Part shown: positions 16,302 through 24,183 of the stretch, in pieces
Position numbering within the stretch: the first letter of the stretch is position 1
Layout of the letters: each line of letters begins with the position of its first letter
Assembly: GCA_023460975.1 (NCBI GenBank)
Contig: JAEWOG010000072.1
Coordinates: forward strand, 1 to 64,000
Direction of reading: 5' to 3'
DNA: 64,000 bases
From: Actinomycetes bacterium
Lineage (GTDB): Bacteria > Actinomycetota > Actinomycetes > Propionibacteriales > Nocardioidaceae
Translations under genes and position numbers: made by a program
The notes under the pieces: generated by a model
The model's database searches: none
What the model saw: only the letters and a program-made list of their open reading frames with translations
Told to the model about the DNA's origin: nothing

Positions 16302-17448
16302 GGACTGGACCCTGGCCTTCCGCGACGCGCTCGCCGAGGCGGAGGCACTGATCGCGGACCCGCCGTTCGAGGTGACCGAGCAGGAGCGGGCCGAGGGGTA
16401 CGACTACCTCGCCGGCAGCATCCGCTCGGCCATCCAGGCGGCGTTCTCGTACGACCTGCAGCACCCCGTGCTGATGAACGGGACGCACCAGTACTCGCGC
16501 CAGGGGCTCGACAACCCCGACGCGATCTACTTCCTGGCCTACCTCGACGAGGGTGGCACGTACGAGATCTCCGGCACCCGCGGCACCACCGCCGACCTCA
16601 GCTTCCAGGTCGTCGACGGCAACTACACCCCCCAGGGCAGCCCGACCACGCTGGCGGCCTTCGACGACCGCGAGCTCGACATCGCCGAGGACGGCTCGTT
16701 CCGGTGGACCATCGGACCCGAGCTCGGCGCCACCAAGGGCTCCAGCGTGATCATCCGGGAGGTCTACAGCGACTGGGTGGCCGAGGAGCGCGGGACGCTG
16801 CGGATCCAGCGGCTCGACACGGCGGGCGTGCCCCGCCCGCCTCTGACCCGTGAGGGCGTCACCAAGCGGTACGCGGTCGCGGCAAAGGCACTGACGACCC
16901 GGATCCGCACCTGGTTCGAGTTCCCGAAGTGGTTCACCTACCCCGAGCCGGTCAACACCCTCACCGTCCCGAAGCGGACACCGGGCGGTCTGGCCAGCCA
17001 GTACTCGTCACTGGGCCACTACGCGCTCGACGACGACCAGGCGCTGGTCGTGACGGTGCCGGTGTGCGACCACGCCGGCTACCAGGCGATCCAGATCGGG
17101 TCGAAGTGGTACGTCTCCACCGACTACGAGCACCACCAGACGTCGCTGACGGCCGCGCAGTCGCAGGCCGACCCCGACGGGAAGTTCCGCTACGTCATCT
17201 CCACCCGCAACCCCGGGGTGGCCAACTGGCTCGACACCACCGACCACGCCACCGGCGTGATGATGCTGCGCTGGCAGCGCGTCGAGCAGCCGTTGACGGC
17301 CGAGGACGGCCCGGTGGTGGAGGTGGTCGCGTTCGACGACCTCGCCAGCCACCTGCCCTTCGCCGAGCACAACCGGGTGTCCCCGGAGCAGTACTCCGCT
17401 CGCATCGCCGACCGCCAGGTGGGCATCGCCCGCCGGATGATCTCGTGA
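16294..17448 (+). CDS. DUF1214-type protein, Rv3531c-like
   Basis: 384 residues, starting eight bases before the cysNC stop. There is no signal peptide. An N-terminal helical segment is followed by a beta-rich region with repeated aromatic/Gly motifs (FRWTIGPELGATKGSS, SNPGVAN-like STRNPGVANWLDTTDH), consistent with the DUF1214 fold, whose biochemical role is unknown. From memory, mycobacterial genomes keep a homologue (Rv3531c) beside an SDR (Rv3530c) and a sulfotransferase (Rv3529c) in the cholesterol-regulon region; the same trio is seen here. It probably acts on or carries the sulfonated metabolite, which is an inference from context. Confidence 0.8.
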   Translation: MTEDWTLAFRDALAEAEALIADPPFEVTEQERAEGYDYLAGSIRSAIQAAFSYDLQHPVLMNGTHQYSRQGLDNPDAIYFLAYLDEGGTYEISGTRGTTADLSFQVVDGNYTPQGSPTTLAAFDDRELDIAEDGSFRWTIGPELGATKGSSVIIREVYSDWVAEERGTLRIQRLDTAGVPRPPLTREGVTKRYAVAAKALTTRIRTWFEFPKWFTYPEPVNTLTVPKRTPGGLASQYSSLGHYALDDDQALVVTVPVCDHAGYQAIQIGSKWYVSTDYEHHQTSLTAAQSQADPDGKFRYVISTRNPGVANWLDTTDHATGVMMLRWQRVEQPLTAEDGPVVEVVAFDDLASHLPFAEHNRVSPEQYSARIADRQVGIARRMIS

Positions 17449-17479
17449 GGACCCCTCGCGTGCAGACAAGGAGCAAGCC

Positions 17480-18637
17480 ATGAGCGACAACGTGATGGTG
17501 CGCGAGCGCGCCGAGGTCGGGACGTACGAGGAGATCGCCGAGGCCGCGATCCGCTCCACGGGCCTGTCGGACTTCGGCGACGGCGCCCACGAGGAGGGCC
17601 TGCGGGTCATCGTGGAGGACCTCAACTCCCCCGAGGCCGGGCTGACCGGGCGAGGGCGGGCCTTCCAGCGGGCCGAGGTGAAGAGCGCGCTGACCGGCGT
17701 ACTGCTCACCGAGGCTGCGTTCGCGGCCCACCCCGAGCACACGAACGTGCTGATCGAGCGTCCGATCTTCCTGATGGGGCTGCCGCGGACTGGCACGACG
17801 ATCCTGCACCGGCTGCTGCACGCCGACCCGGCCAGCCAGGGTCTGGAGATGTGGCTGACCCAGTTCCCGCAGCCGCGCCCGCCGCGCGAGACGTGGGAGT
17901 CCGACCCGCGCTACGCGGCGATGCAGCGAGGTTTCGAGGCGCACCACGCGGCGTCGCCGGAGTTCATGGGGATCCACTACATGGACGCGGCGACGGTGGA
18001 GGAGTGCTGGCGGCTGCTGCGCCAGACCGGCAAGTCCAACTCGTACGAGGCCACGGCCAACCTGCCCCGCTACACCGAGTGGCTGGCAGGTCAGGACTGG
18101 ACCGACGCGTACGCCCGGCACCGGCGCAACCTGCAACTGGTGGGTCTCAACGACCCCGAGAAGCGCTGGGTGCTGAAGAACCCGTCGCACATGACGGCGT
18201 TGGACGCCCTGATGGCGGCCTACCCGGACGCGCTGGTGGTCTACACCCACCGCGATCCCCTCACCTGCGTCACGTCGGCCTGCTCGTTGGCCGTGGGCGC
18301 GACCGAGGGCCACTCGGAGACGTTCGTGGGCGACACGATCGGTCGTACGCAGTTGGACCTGTGGTCGCGCTCGTACCACGCCTTCCACGACGCGCGGGGG
18401 CGTTACGACCAGTCGCAGTTCGTCGACATCGCCTTCGCCGATCTCGTCCGCGACCAGGTGGGCACCGTCCGCTCGGTCTACGACGCGTTCGGGATGGACT
18501 GGACCCCCGAGGTCGAGGCCGCCGTCGCGGAGATCGACCGCGAGGCCAAGCAGGGCAAGGCAGCCCCGCGGCACTCGTACTCCATGGCCGACTACGGCCT
18601 GACCGAGAAGAGGGTGCTGGACGCGTTCGCGCGCTGA
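17480..18637 (+). CDS. PAPS-dependent sulfotransferase family protein
   Basis: 385 residues from the ATG at 17480 (AAGGAG at 17469-17474). The 5'-phosphosulfate loop is FLMGLPRTGTTILHRLL (near residue 100) and the 3'-phosphate site appears as VVYTHRDPLTCVTS (near residue 257). The WVLKNPSHM segment is typical of the actinobacterial Rv3529c-like group. It transfers sulfonate from PAPS to a hydroxyl on a small molecule or lipid; the acceptor is unknown. PAPS is made by the two genes at the head of the same operon, which makes this a self-contained sulfonation unit. Confidence 0.9.
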   Translation: MSDNVMVRERAEVGTYEEIAEAAIRSTGLSDFGDGAHEEGLRVIVEDLNSPEAGLTGRGRAFQRAEVKSALTGVLLTEAAFAAHPEHTNVLIERPIFLMGLPRTGTTILHRLLHADPASQGLEMWLTQFPQPRPPRETWESDPRYAAMQRGFEAHHAASPEFMGIHYMDAATVEECWRLLRQTGKSNSYEATANLPRYTEWLAGQDWTDAYARHRRNLQLVGLNDPEKRWVLKNPSHMTALDALMAAYPDALVVYTHRDPLTCVTSACSLAVGATEGHSETFVGDTIGRTQLDLWSRSYHAFHDARGRYDQSQFVDIAFADLVRDQVGTVRSVYDAFGMDWTPEVEAAVAEIDREAKQGKAAPRHSYSMADYGLTEKRVLDAFAR

Positions 18638-18667
18638 GCACTCGACCTTGTGACTGAAGGAGATCCC

Positions 18668-19486
18668 ATGACCAGCACCCTCGAGACACCACCGCGTCCG
18701 CCCGCACCCGCGATCCTGCCGGGCAAGGTCGTCCTCGTTGCGGGGGCGGGGCCCGACCTCGGCCGCGCGTTGGCCGTACGGGCCGCCGAAGCGGGGGCCG
18801 ACGTGGTCCTCGCCGCCCGCGACGCCGCCCGCCTGGAGGAGATCGCCGCCCAGGTGCGGGCCACTGGCCGGCGCGCGCTGGCCGTCCCCACCGACCTCAC
18901 CGACTCGGCCGCTCGCCACGCCCTGGTGGCCGCGGCCGTGGAGGCTTTCGGCCGGGTCGACGTGCTGGCCTACGCGGCGTTCACGCACACCAACGACGAG
19001 AAGCTGCTCGAGGTCGACCTCGACCTGGTCCGCAGCACCACCGACGTCAACGTCCTGGCCGCCCTCGGGCTGGTGCAGGCGCTGGCCCCCACCCTCACCG
19101 CCCACGGCGGCTCGGTGGTGCTGGTGAACTCGATCGTGATCCGCAACCGACTCGCCGGCTACGGCAGCTACCGGATGGACAAGGCGGCCCTGCTGGCGGC
19201 GGCGCGCAGCCTGTCCGTCGAGCTCGGGCCGCAGGGGGTCCGGGTCAACTCGGTGGCGCCCGGCTACATCTGGGCCGACAAGCTGCGGCGCTCGTTCGAG
19301 CGGCTGGAGAAACGCGGCGTGACGACGGTGGAGAAGATGTACGGCCAGATCGCGGCGCAGACGGACTCGCGGCGCCTGCCCACGCCCGACGAGATCGCCG
19401 ACGCCGCTCTCTTCCTCGCCTCGGACCTGGCCAGCGGGGTCACCGGCCAGTGCCTCGATGTGACGTGCGGGCAGTCGCACAACTGA
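18668..19486 (+). CDS. Short-chain dehydrogenase/reductase, Rv3530c-like
   Basis: 272 residues from the ATG at 18668, preceded by GAAGGAG at 18656-18662. The cofactor motif is VAGAGPDLGRAL rather than the classical TGxxxGIG, which occurs in a subset of SDRs. The catalytic Ser (VNSIVI) and YRMDK (Tyr, Lys) are present, and NSVAPGYIWADKL matches the PG motif region. It should oxidise or reduce a hydroxyl/keto group with NAD(P), perhaps on the molecule that the neighbouring sulfotransferase modifies. Last intact gene of the cysD operon. Confidence 0.88.
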   Translation: MTSTLETPPRPPAPAILPGKVVLVAGAGPDLGRALAVRAAEAGADVVLAARDAARLEEIAAQVRATGRRALAVPTDLTDSAARHALVAAAVEAFGRVDVLAYAAFTHTNDEKLLEVDLDLVRSTTDVNVLAALGLVQALAPTLTAHGGSVVLVNSIVIRNRLAGYGSYRMDKAALLAAARSLSVELGPQGVRVNSVAPGYIWADKLRRSFERLEKRGVTTVEKMYGQIAAQTDSRRLPTPDEIADAALFLASDLASGVTGQCLDVTCGQSHN

Positions 19487-19531
19487 GGGCACCTACGACA
19501 CCTGTTCGCGAGTCCTGGAACGCGACGCTCG

Positions 19532-19567
19532 GGCGGGCACGTGAACTCTTGGGTTCCCGTGCCCGCC
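19532..19567 (+). terminator. Strong hairpin after the sulfonation operon
   Basis: Arms GGCGGGCACGTGAAC and GTTCCCGTGCCCGCC (one mismatch) with a 6-nt loop, 45 bp after the SDR stop. There is no clear T-run. It separates the operon from the truncated sulfatase and may mark where the sulfatase 5' end was lost. Confidence 0.65.
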
Positions 19568-19595
19568 AACGAGTGCCTTCGGTGGCCCGTGTCGG

Positions 19596-21728
19596 ATGCC
19601 CCGCGCGCTCGCCGAGGAGGGGACCCGCTTCACGCGGTTCCACACCACGGCCCTGTGCTCACCGACGCGTCAGGCCCTGATGACCGGCCGCAACCACCAC
19701 TCGGTCGAGATGGGCTGCCTGTCCGAGGTCGCCTCGTCGTTCCCCGGCTACACCGGGGTCCGCCCGGACGACTGCGCGACTCTGGCGCAGACGCTGCGGA
19801 TGAACGGGTACTCCACCGCGATGTTCGGCAAGCACCACCAGACCCCGCCGTGGGAGAACAGCCCCTCGTGACCGTTCGACCGCTGGCCCACGGGTGAGGG
19901 GTTCGAGCGCTTCTACGGTTTCGTCGGCGGCGACACCCATCAGTACACGCCCGCGCTCGTGGACGGCACCAAGCCGATCGAGCCCCCGGGCACCTACGAG
20001 GACGGCTATCACCTCACCGAGGACCTGGTGGATCAGGCGATCGGGTGGATCGGCGAGATGACGGCGCTGACCCCCGACAAGCCGTGGTTCACCTACCTGT
20101 CCTTCGGCGCCACGCACGCGCCCCACCACGCCCCGAAGTCATACCTGGAGGCGGAGCGGGGCCGCTTCGATCACGGGTACGACCGTCAGCGCGAGATGAC
20201 CTTCGCCAGGCAGAAGGAGCTCGGGGTCATCCCGGCCGACGCCGAGCTGACGGCGCCCAGCGAGCACGTGGTGGCGTACGACGACCTCAGCGACGCCGAC
20301 CGCATGGTCGGCAACCGTCTCTTCGAGGCGTACGCGGCGATGGCCACGCACACCGACGACCAGGTCGCCCGCCTGCTCGACAACCTCGAGGAGCAGGGCG
20401 TCCTCGACAACACTCTGGTCTTCCACATCCTCGGCGACAACGGTGCCTCGGCTGAGTCGGGCATGTACGGCACGTTCAACGAGATGGCGTACCAGAACAA
20501 CGTACTGATGACGACCGAGGACATCCTGCCGCGCCTCGACGAGATCGGCGGTCCGGGATCGTTCAACCACATGCCGACCGGATGGGCGAACGCGCTCAAC
20601 ACCCCGTACCAGTGGAGCAAGATCGTCGCCTCACACTGGGGCGGCACGCGCACCGGCATGATCGCCCGCTACCCGGGGCACATCCCGGCCGGCGAGAACC
20701 GGCACCCGTTCACCCACGTCATCGACGTCGTGCCGACCATCTTGGAGTACGCCCAGATCCCGCAGCCCAGCCAGGTCAACGGCGTGGCACAGCGACCCAT
20801 CGAGGGTGTCAGCTTCAAGTACGCCGCCGAGGACGCGGCGGCCGATGAGCGTCACCACACCCAGTACTTCGAGATCGCGGGCAACCGCGGGATCTACCAC
20901 GACGGGTGGACTGCCGTGACCCAGCACCTGCTGCCGTGGCCGGACCCCACCTGGGTGACACCGCCGCTCGACGAGGACACGTGGGAGCTGTACGGCCCCG
21001 ACGACTGGACCCAGTCGAAGAACCTGGCCGCTGAGCAGCCGGGCAAGCTGCGCGAGCTCCAGGACCGCTTCCTGATCGAGGGCGCAAAGTACAACGTGCT
21101 GCCACTCGACGACCGCGAGCGTGAGCGCTTCGACCCCAAGATCGCCGGGCGACCGGACCTGATGGGCTCGCGGACCACGATGACGCTGCGCCAAGGCATG
21201 ACGCGCCTCAACGAGAACGCGGTGCCCAACGTCAAGAACACCTCGTTCACGGTCGAGGCGACGTTGAGCGTTCCCGACGAGCCGGCGCAGGGCGCGATCG
21301 TCGCCCAGGGCAGCAGCTTCGGCGGGTGGGCGTTCTACTTCCGCGACGGGGTTCCGGCATACGCGCACAACTTCGTCGGGATGACGACGATGACCGTGCG
21401 CGCCGAGAGCGCGGTGCCGGCCGGGGAGCACGTCGTTGCCCTGCGGTTCGACTACGACGGCGGCGGCGCGGGCAAGGGTGGCACGGTGACGCTCACATGC
21501 GACGGGGACCCGATCGGCTCTGGTCGCGTCGAGCGGACGACGCCTGGCCTGTTCTCCTTCGACGAGGGCCTCGACGTGGGCCTGGACTCGCTGGAGCCCG
21601 TGGTCGATGACTACGCGACGCCCCGGGGTGCGTACAACGGCACCATCGACAAGGTCGTCATCGATGTCGCCCCGGACGCGGAGCACGACCCCGATCTGGT
21701 CCTCAAGCAGCGCTACCGCAGGCAGTGA
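19596..21728 (+). pseudogene. Sulfatase (arylsulfatase family) pseudogene, 5'-truncated with an in-frame TGA
   Basis: The frame opens at 19596 inside the conserved LAEEGTRFTRFHTTALCSPTR segment, whose Cys is the formylglycine precursor (CSPTRQALMTGR). The ~60-75 residues that should precede it, including the metal-binding Asp pair, are not encoded upstream. Reading continues to GKHHQTPPWENSPS, then TGA at 19869-19871, then resumes in the same frame with PFDRWPTGEGFERFYGF and runs uninterrupted to 21728. Homologues have Gly at the stop position (NSPSGPFDRWPTG), so a single GGA-to-TGA change explains it. The rest (THAPHHAPKSYLEAERGRF, LGDNGASAESG, a C-terminal beta domain) is well preserved, so decay is recent. 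It could have desulfated products of the neighbouring sulfotransferase. Confidence 0.85.
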
Positions 21729-21734
21729 CTGTCT

Positions 21735-21823
21735 GGTCGAGCCTGTCGAGACCGACCCGGCTTGGCAGGTCGAGCCTGTCGAGCCCGACCCGGCTTGGCA
21801 AGTCGAGCCTGTCGAGCCCGACC
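21735..21823 (+). repeat. 33-bp tandem repeat containing GTCGAGCCTGTCGAG
   Basis: Two full 33-bp units (21735-21767, 21768-21800) and 23 bp of a third. Each has GTCGAGCCTGTCGAG at its head and CCGACCCGGCTTGGCA at its end. It follows the sulfatase pseudogene. The core recurs inside the flavoenzyme repeat at 9087-9116. Confidence 0.92.
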
Positions 21824-21834
21824 GAGTAGCCGGA

Positions 21835-21891
21835 CGACCACAAGTGGCGCACAGCGCGCACACGTCGCGCGGTGCTGCGCACTTGTGGTCG
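21835..21891. terminator. Long hairpin between convergent sulfatase remnant and tpx
   Basis: Outer arms CGACCACAAGTG (21835-21846) and CACTTGTGGTCG (21880-21891) are perfect; the interior is also GC-rich and partly self-complementary. Placement between convergent genes fits a bidirectional terminator. Confidence 0.7.
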
Positions 21892-21908
21892 ACCGACTCC
21901 GTCGCGCC

Positions 21909-22403
21909 TCAGCCCAGGGACGCGATGGCGGCGTCGTAGTCGGGCTCGGTGGTGATCTCGGGGACCAGCTGGGAGTGGATGACCTGGCCGGCCTCGTCGA
22001 GGACGACGACCGAGCGGGCCAGCAGACCGGCCAGCGGGCCGTCGGTCATGGTGACGCCGAAGTCCGCGCCGAAGGCGGAGCGGAACGTCGAGCCGACCTT
22101 GACGTTCTCGATGCCCTCGGCACCGCAGAAGCGGGCCTGAGCGAACGGCAGGTCAGCCGAGACGTTGATGACGGTGGTGTTGTCGAGGCCCGCGGCGAGC
22201 TCGTTGAACTTGCGCACGCTCGCGGCGCACACGCCCGTGTCGACGCTCGGGAAGATGTTGAGGACCGTACGGCCCGACAGGTCGCCCGACGTCAGCGCGG
22301 ACAGACCCTCACCGACCACCTCGAAGGAGGGTGCGGCGGAGCCGACCGCGGGGAGGTCGCCAACGGTCTGGACGGGGTTGCCCTTGAATGCAGTAGTAGC
22401 CAT
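21909..22403 (-). CDS. tpx: Thiol peroxidase (2-Cys peroxiredoxin, Tpx type)
   Basis: 164 residues, standard length. The peroxidatic Cys59 is in FPSVDTGVCAASVRKF and the resolving Cys93 in FAQARFCGAEG, the spacing of Tpx enzymes. The N-terminal MATTAFKGNPVQTVGDLPAVG is characteristic. It reduces peroxides using thioredoxin in the cytoplasm. Transcribed alone on the minus strand, with tRNA-Leu behind it; no operator recognised in the ~145-bp upstream gap. Confidence 0.95.
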   Translation of the reverse strand: MATTAFKGNPVQTVGDLPAVGSAAPSFEVVGEGLSALTSGDLSGRTVLNIFPSVDTGVCAASVRKFNELAAGLDNTTVINVSADLPFAQARFCGAEGIENVKVGSTFRSAFGADFGVTMTDGPLAGLLARSVVVLDEAGQVIHSQLVPEITTEPDYDAAIASLG

Positions 22404-22516
22404 GGGTCATTCCTACCTGCTCGGGCCACCCGACGCCCAGCGGTGCCATTCCTCGGTTGCCCGACCGCACCGCCGGGCCAGGGGCGCAGGGGCTGGCTCG
22501 TACGAATGAAATGACT

Positions 22517-22544
22517 GAAGGCCCCGGGAAATCCCGGGGCCTTC
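22517..22544 (-). terminator. Rho-independent terminator of tRNA-Leu
   Basis: Arms GAAGGCCCCGGGA and TCCCGGGGCCTTC flank two bases. Read on the minus strand it is followed by a T-rich stretch (CAGTCATTTCATT), six bases after the tRNA end. Confidence 0.85.
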
Positions 22545-22549
22545 TCACG

Positions 22550-22633
22550 TGCGCGAGGGGGGAGTTGAACCCCCACGCCCTTTCGGGCACACGGACCTGA
22601 ACCGTGCGCGTCTGCCTATTCCGCCACTCGCGC
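22550..22633 (-). tRNA. tRNA-Leu(CAG)
   Basis: The minus strand reads GCGCGAGTGGCGGAATAGGC at the 5' end, an anticodon stem-loop CACGG TTCAGGT CCGTG with anticodon CAG, a long class II variable arm with GCCCGAAAGGGC, and a T-arm GGGGGTTCAACTCCCCC closing with CTCGCGC. The 7-bp acceptor stem pairs perfectly. CCA is not encoded. A -10-like TAGTGT lies about 20 bp upstream. A tRNA-Leu beside fhaA is the arrangement in mycobacteria. Confidence 0.95.
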
Positions 22634-22752
22634 GTGAAGCAAGAGGAACACTAGCCCACCCCGCGATGAGGCGCCCAATCGGGGCGGCCCCCGTACGGCT
22701 CTGGTCCGTCGGATGGATCGGGTCGAGGTCTGGCATGTTCGTGGGCGTTTCG

Positions 22753-22815
22753 TGAACTTCTCGGGGTTTGCACACCCCGAGAAGTTCAGGTTCCCCCGCA
22801 GATGCGGGGGAACCT
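22753..22815. repeat. Two abutting perfect palindromes between tRNA-Leu and fhaA
   Basis: First: arms TGAACTTCTCGGGGT and ACCCCGAGAAGTTCA with a 6-nt loop (22753-22788). Second: AGGTTCCCCCGCA and TGCGGGGGAACCT with a 2-nt loop (22788-22815), sharing one base with the first. The rest of the 375-bp gap (22634-23008) holds the tRNA promoter region and the fhaA leader, with no other gene seen. Confidence 0.85.
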
Positions 22816-23008
22816 GCGCCGAGCCACCCACCCACACCCCCGAGGCCCGGGTGGAGAGCGCGGCCGACAGGCCCGGGGGCCCGGGACTTCCACGGGGGAC
22901 TCGCTACGGACCAGTACCATCGGTTCTCCGTACGGACGCGCAGCCGCGCGCTCCGTTTCCCTGACGCGCAACCGACCCTTCCCCGAGCCGAGAGGAGGCG
23001 CAGCGAAC

Positions 23009-23710
23009 GTGAACGGCCTCCAGCGGTTCGAGAACAAGCTCGAGCAGATGATCTCCGGCGTCTTCGCACGTGCCTTCCGCAGTGCGGTGCAGCCGGTCGA
23101 GATCGCCTCGGCGTTGCAGCGTGAATGCGACAACAACGCCCAGGTGCTGAGTCGTCAGCGGCGCCTGGTGCCCAACGACTTCCACGTCGAGCTCGCCGGC
23201 GCTGACCTGGATCGGCTCGTCGATCTCGGCCCGGCCCTGGAGCGCGACCTCGTCGACCAGCTCAAGGATCACGCCGACGCGCAGGGCTACGTCTTTACCG
23301 GGCCCGTCACCGTCGACTTCGACGCCGCCGACGATCTGACCACCGGCCGGTTCCGCATCCGCAGCCGCAACCAGGCCAGCGTGGTCGACAACGACGACCG
23401 GACCCGTACGCGGTCCCACAGCGCCACCCTCGAGGTCAACGGCACGCGGCACCAGCTCCGCGCCCCCGGCATCGTGATCGGCCGCGGCACGGAGGCCGAC
23501 CTCCGCATCAACGACCCCGGGGTCTCCCGGCTGCACCTCGAGCTCGAGATCAGCCCCGAGGGGGTCTACGCGGTCGACATGGGCTCCACCAACGGCATCC
23601 TCGTCGACGGCCACAAGGTCAAGCGGGCCCATCTGGCCGACGGATCGACCATCAAGATCGGTCACACCGAGATGCGCGTGTTCCTCGATGAAGAGGGGTC
23701 CAGTGTCTGA
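23009..23710 (+). CDS. fhaA: FhaA, DUF3662 and FHA domain protein
   Basis: 233 residues from the GTG at 23009, with AGAGGAGG at 22991-22998. Residues ~1-120 are the DUF3662 domain (GVFARAFRSAVQPVEIA, ALQRECDNNA) and ~150-233 an FHA domain with IGRGTEADLRI, GVSRLH and STNGILVDG. FHA domains bind phosphothreonine; in mycobacteria FhaA links PknB substrates such as MviN to cell-wall synthesis. This version lacks the long disordered linker of the mycobacterial protein and is about half its length. It is the first gene of the kinase/phosphatase/morphogenesis operon. Confidence 0.92.
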   Translation: MNGLQRFENKLEQMISGVFARAFRSAVQPVEIASALQRECDNNAQVLSRQRRLVPNDFHVELAGADLDRLVDLGPALERDLVDQLKDHADAQGYVFTGPVTVDFDAADDLTTGRFRIRSRNQASVVDNDDRTRTRSHSATLEVNGTRHQLRAPGIVIGRGTEADLRINDPGVSRLHLELEISPEGVYAVDMGSTNGILVDGHKVKRAHLADGSTIKIGHTEMRVFLDEEGSSV

Positions 23711-24176
23711 GCTGACCCTGTTCCTCGTGCGGTTCGCCTACCTGGCGGTGCTGTGGATCTTCGTCCTCTCGGTGGTCTCGGTGATCCGTTCGGACATGTT
23801 CGGCGAGCGGGTGCCCGAAGGTGCGCGCAGCCCGGGCGCGCCGGCGAAGAAGGGCCGTACGAAGCCGCCGCCGCGACGCCGCGGCTCCCCGACGCACCTG
23901 ATCGTGGTCGAGGGCGACAACGTGGGCGCTCGCGCCGAGCTCGACGACGCCCCGCTGCTGATCGGTCGCGGCACGGATGCGGCGATCCGCCTCGACGACG
24001 ACTACGTCTCCACGCGCCACGCGCGGGTCGCGCACAGCGACGCCGACTGGTTCGTGGAGGACCTGGGGTCCACCAACGGCACCTACGTGGGCACCACCCG
24101 CATCACGCAACCCACCAGCATCGGCCTCGGGGTCCAGATCCGAGTCGGCAAGACGATCCTCGAACTACGGAAGTAG
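23703..24176 (+). CDS. fhaB: FhaB/FipA-type membrane FHA protein
   Basis: 157 residues from the GTG at 23703, overlapping fhaA by eight bases. One N-terminal membrane helix (LFLVRFAYLAVLWIFVLSVV) is followed by a basic linker (PPPRRRGSPTH) and a C-terminal FHA domain with LIGRGTDAAIRL, VSTRHARV and STNGTYVG. It reads phosphothreonines made by PknB at the membrane and is tied to cell division in mycobacteria (FipA). Order and spacing match the conserved cluster. Confidence 0.92.
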   Translation: MSELTLFLVRFAYLAVLWIFVLSVVSVIRSDMFGERVPEGARSPGAPAKKGRTKPPPRRRGSPTHLIVVEGDNVGARAELDDAPLLIGRGTDAAIRLDDDYVSTRHARVAHSDADWFVEDLGSTNGTYVGTTRITQPTSIGLGVQIRVGKTILELRK

Positions 24177-24183
24177 GACGGCG

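Noticed and set aside
19869..19871. Selenocysteine or readthrough at the sulfatase TGA
   Set aside because: The position is Gly in the sulfatase consensus, not a redox Cys; no SECIS-like stem was seen after it, and the N-terminus is missing as well.
22788..22815. CRISPR repeat
   Set aside because: The palindrome resembles type I-E repeat dyads, but there is a single copy with no spacers and no cas gene in the window.
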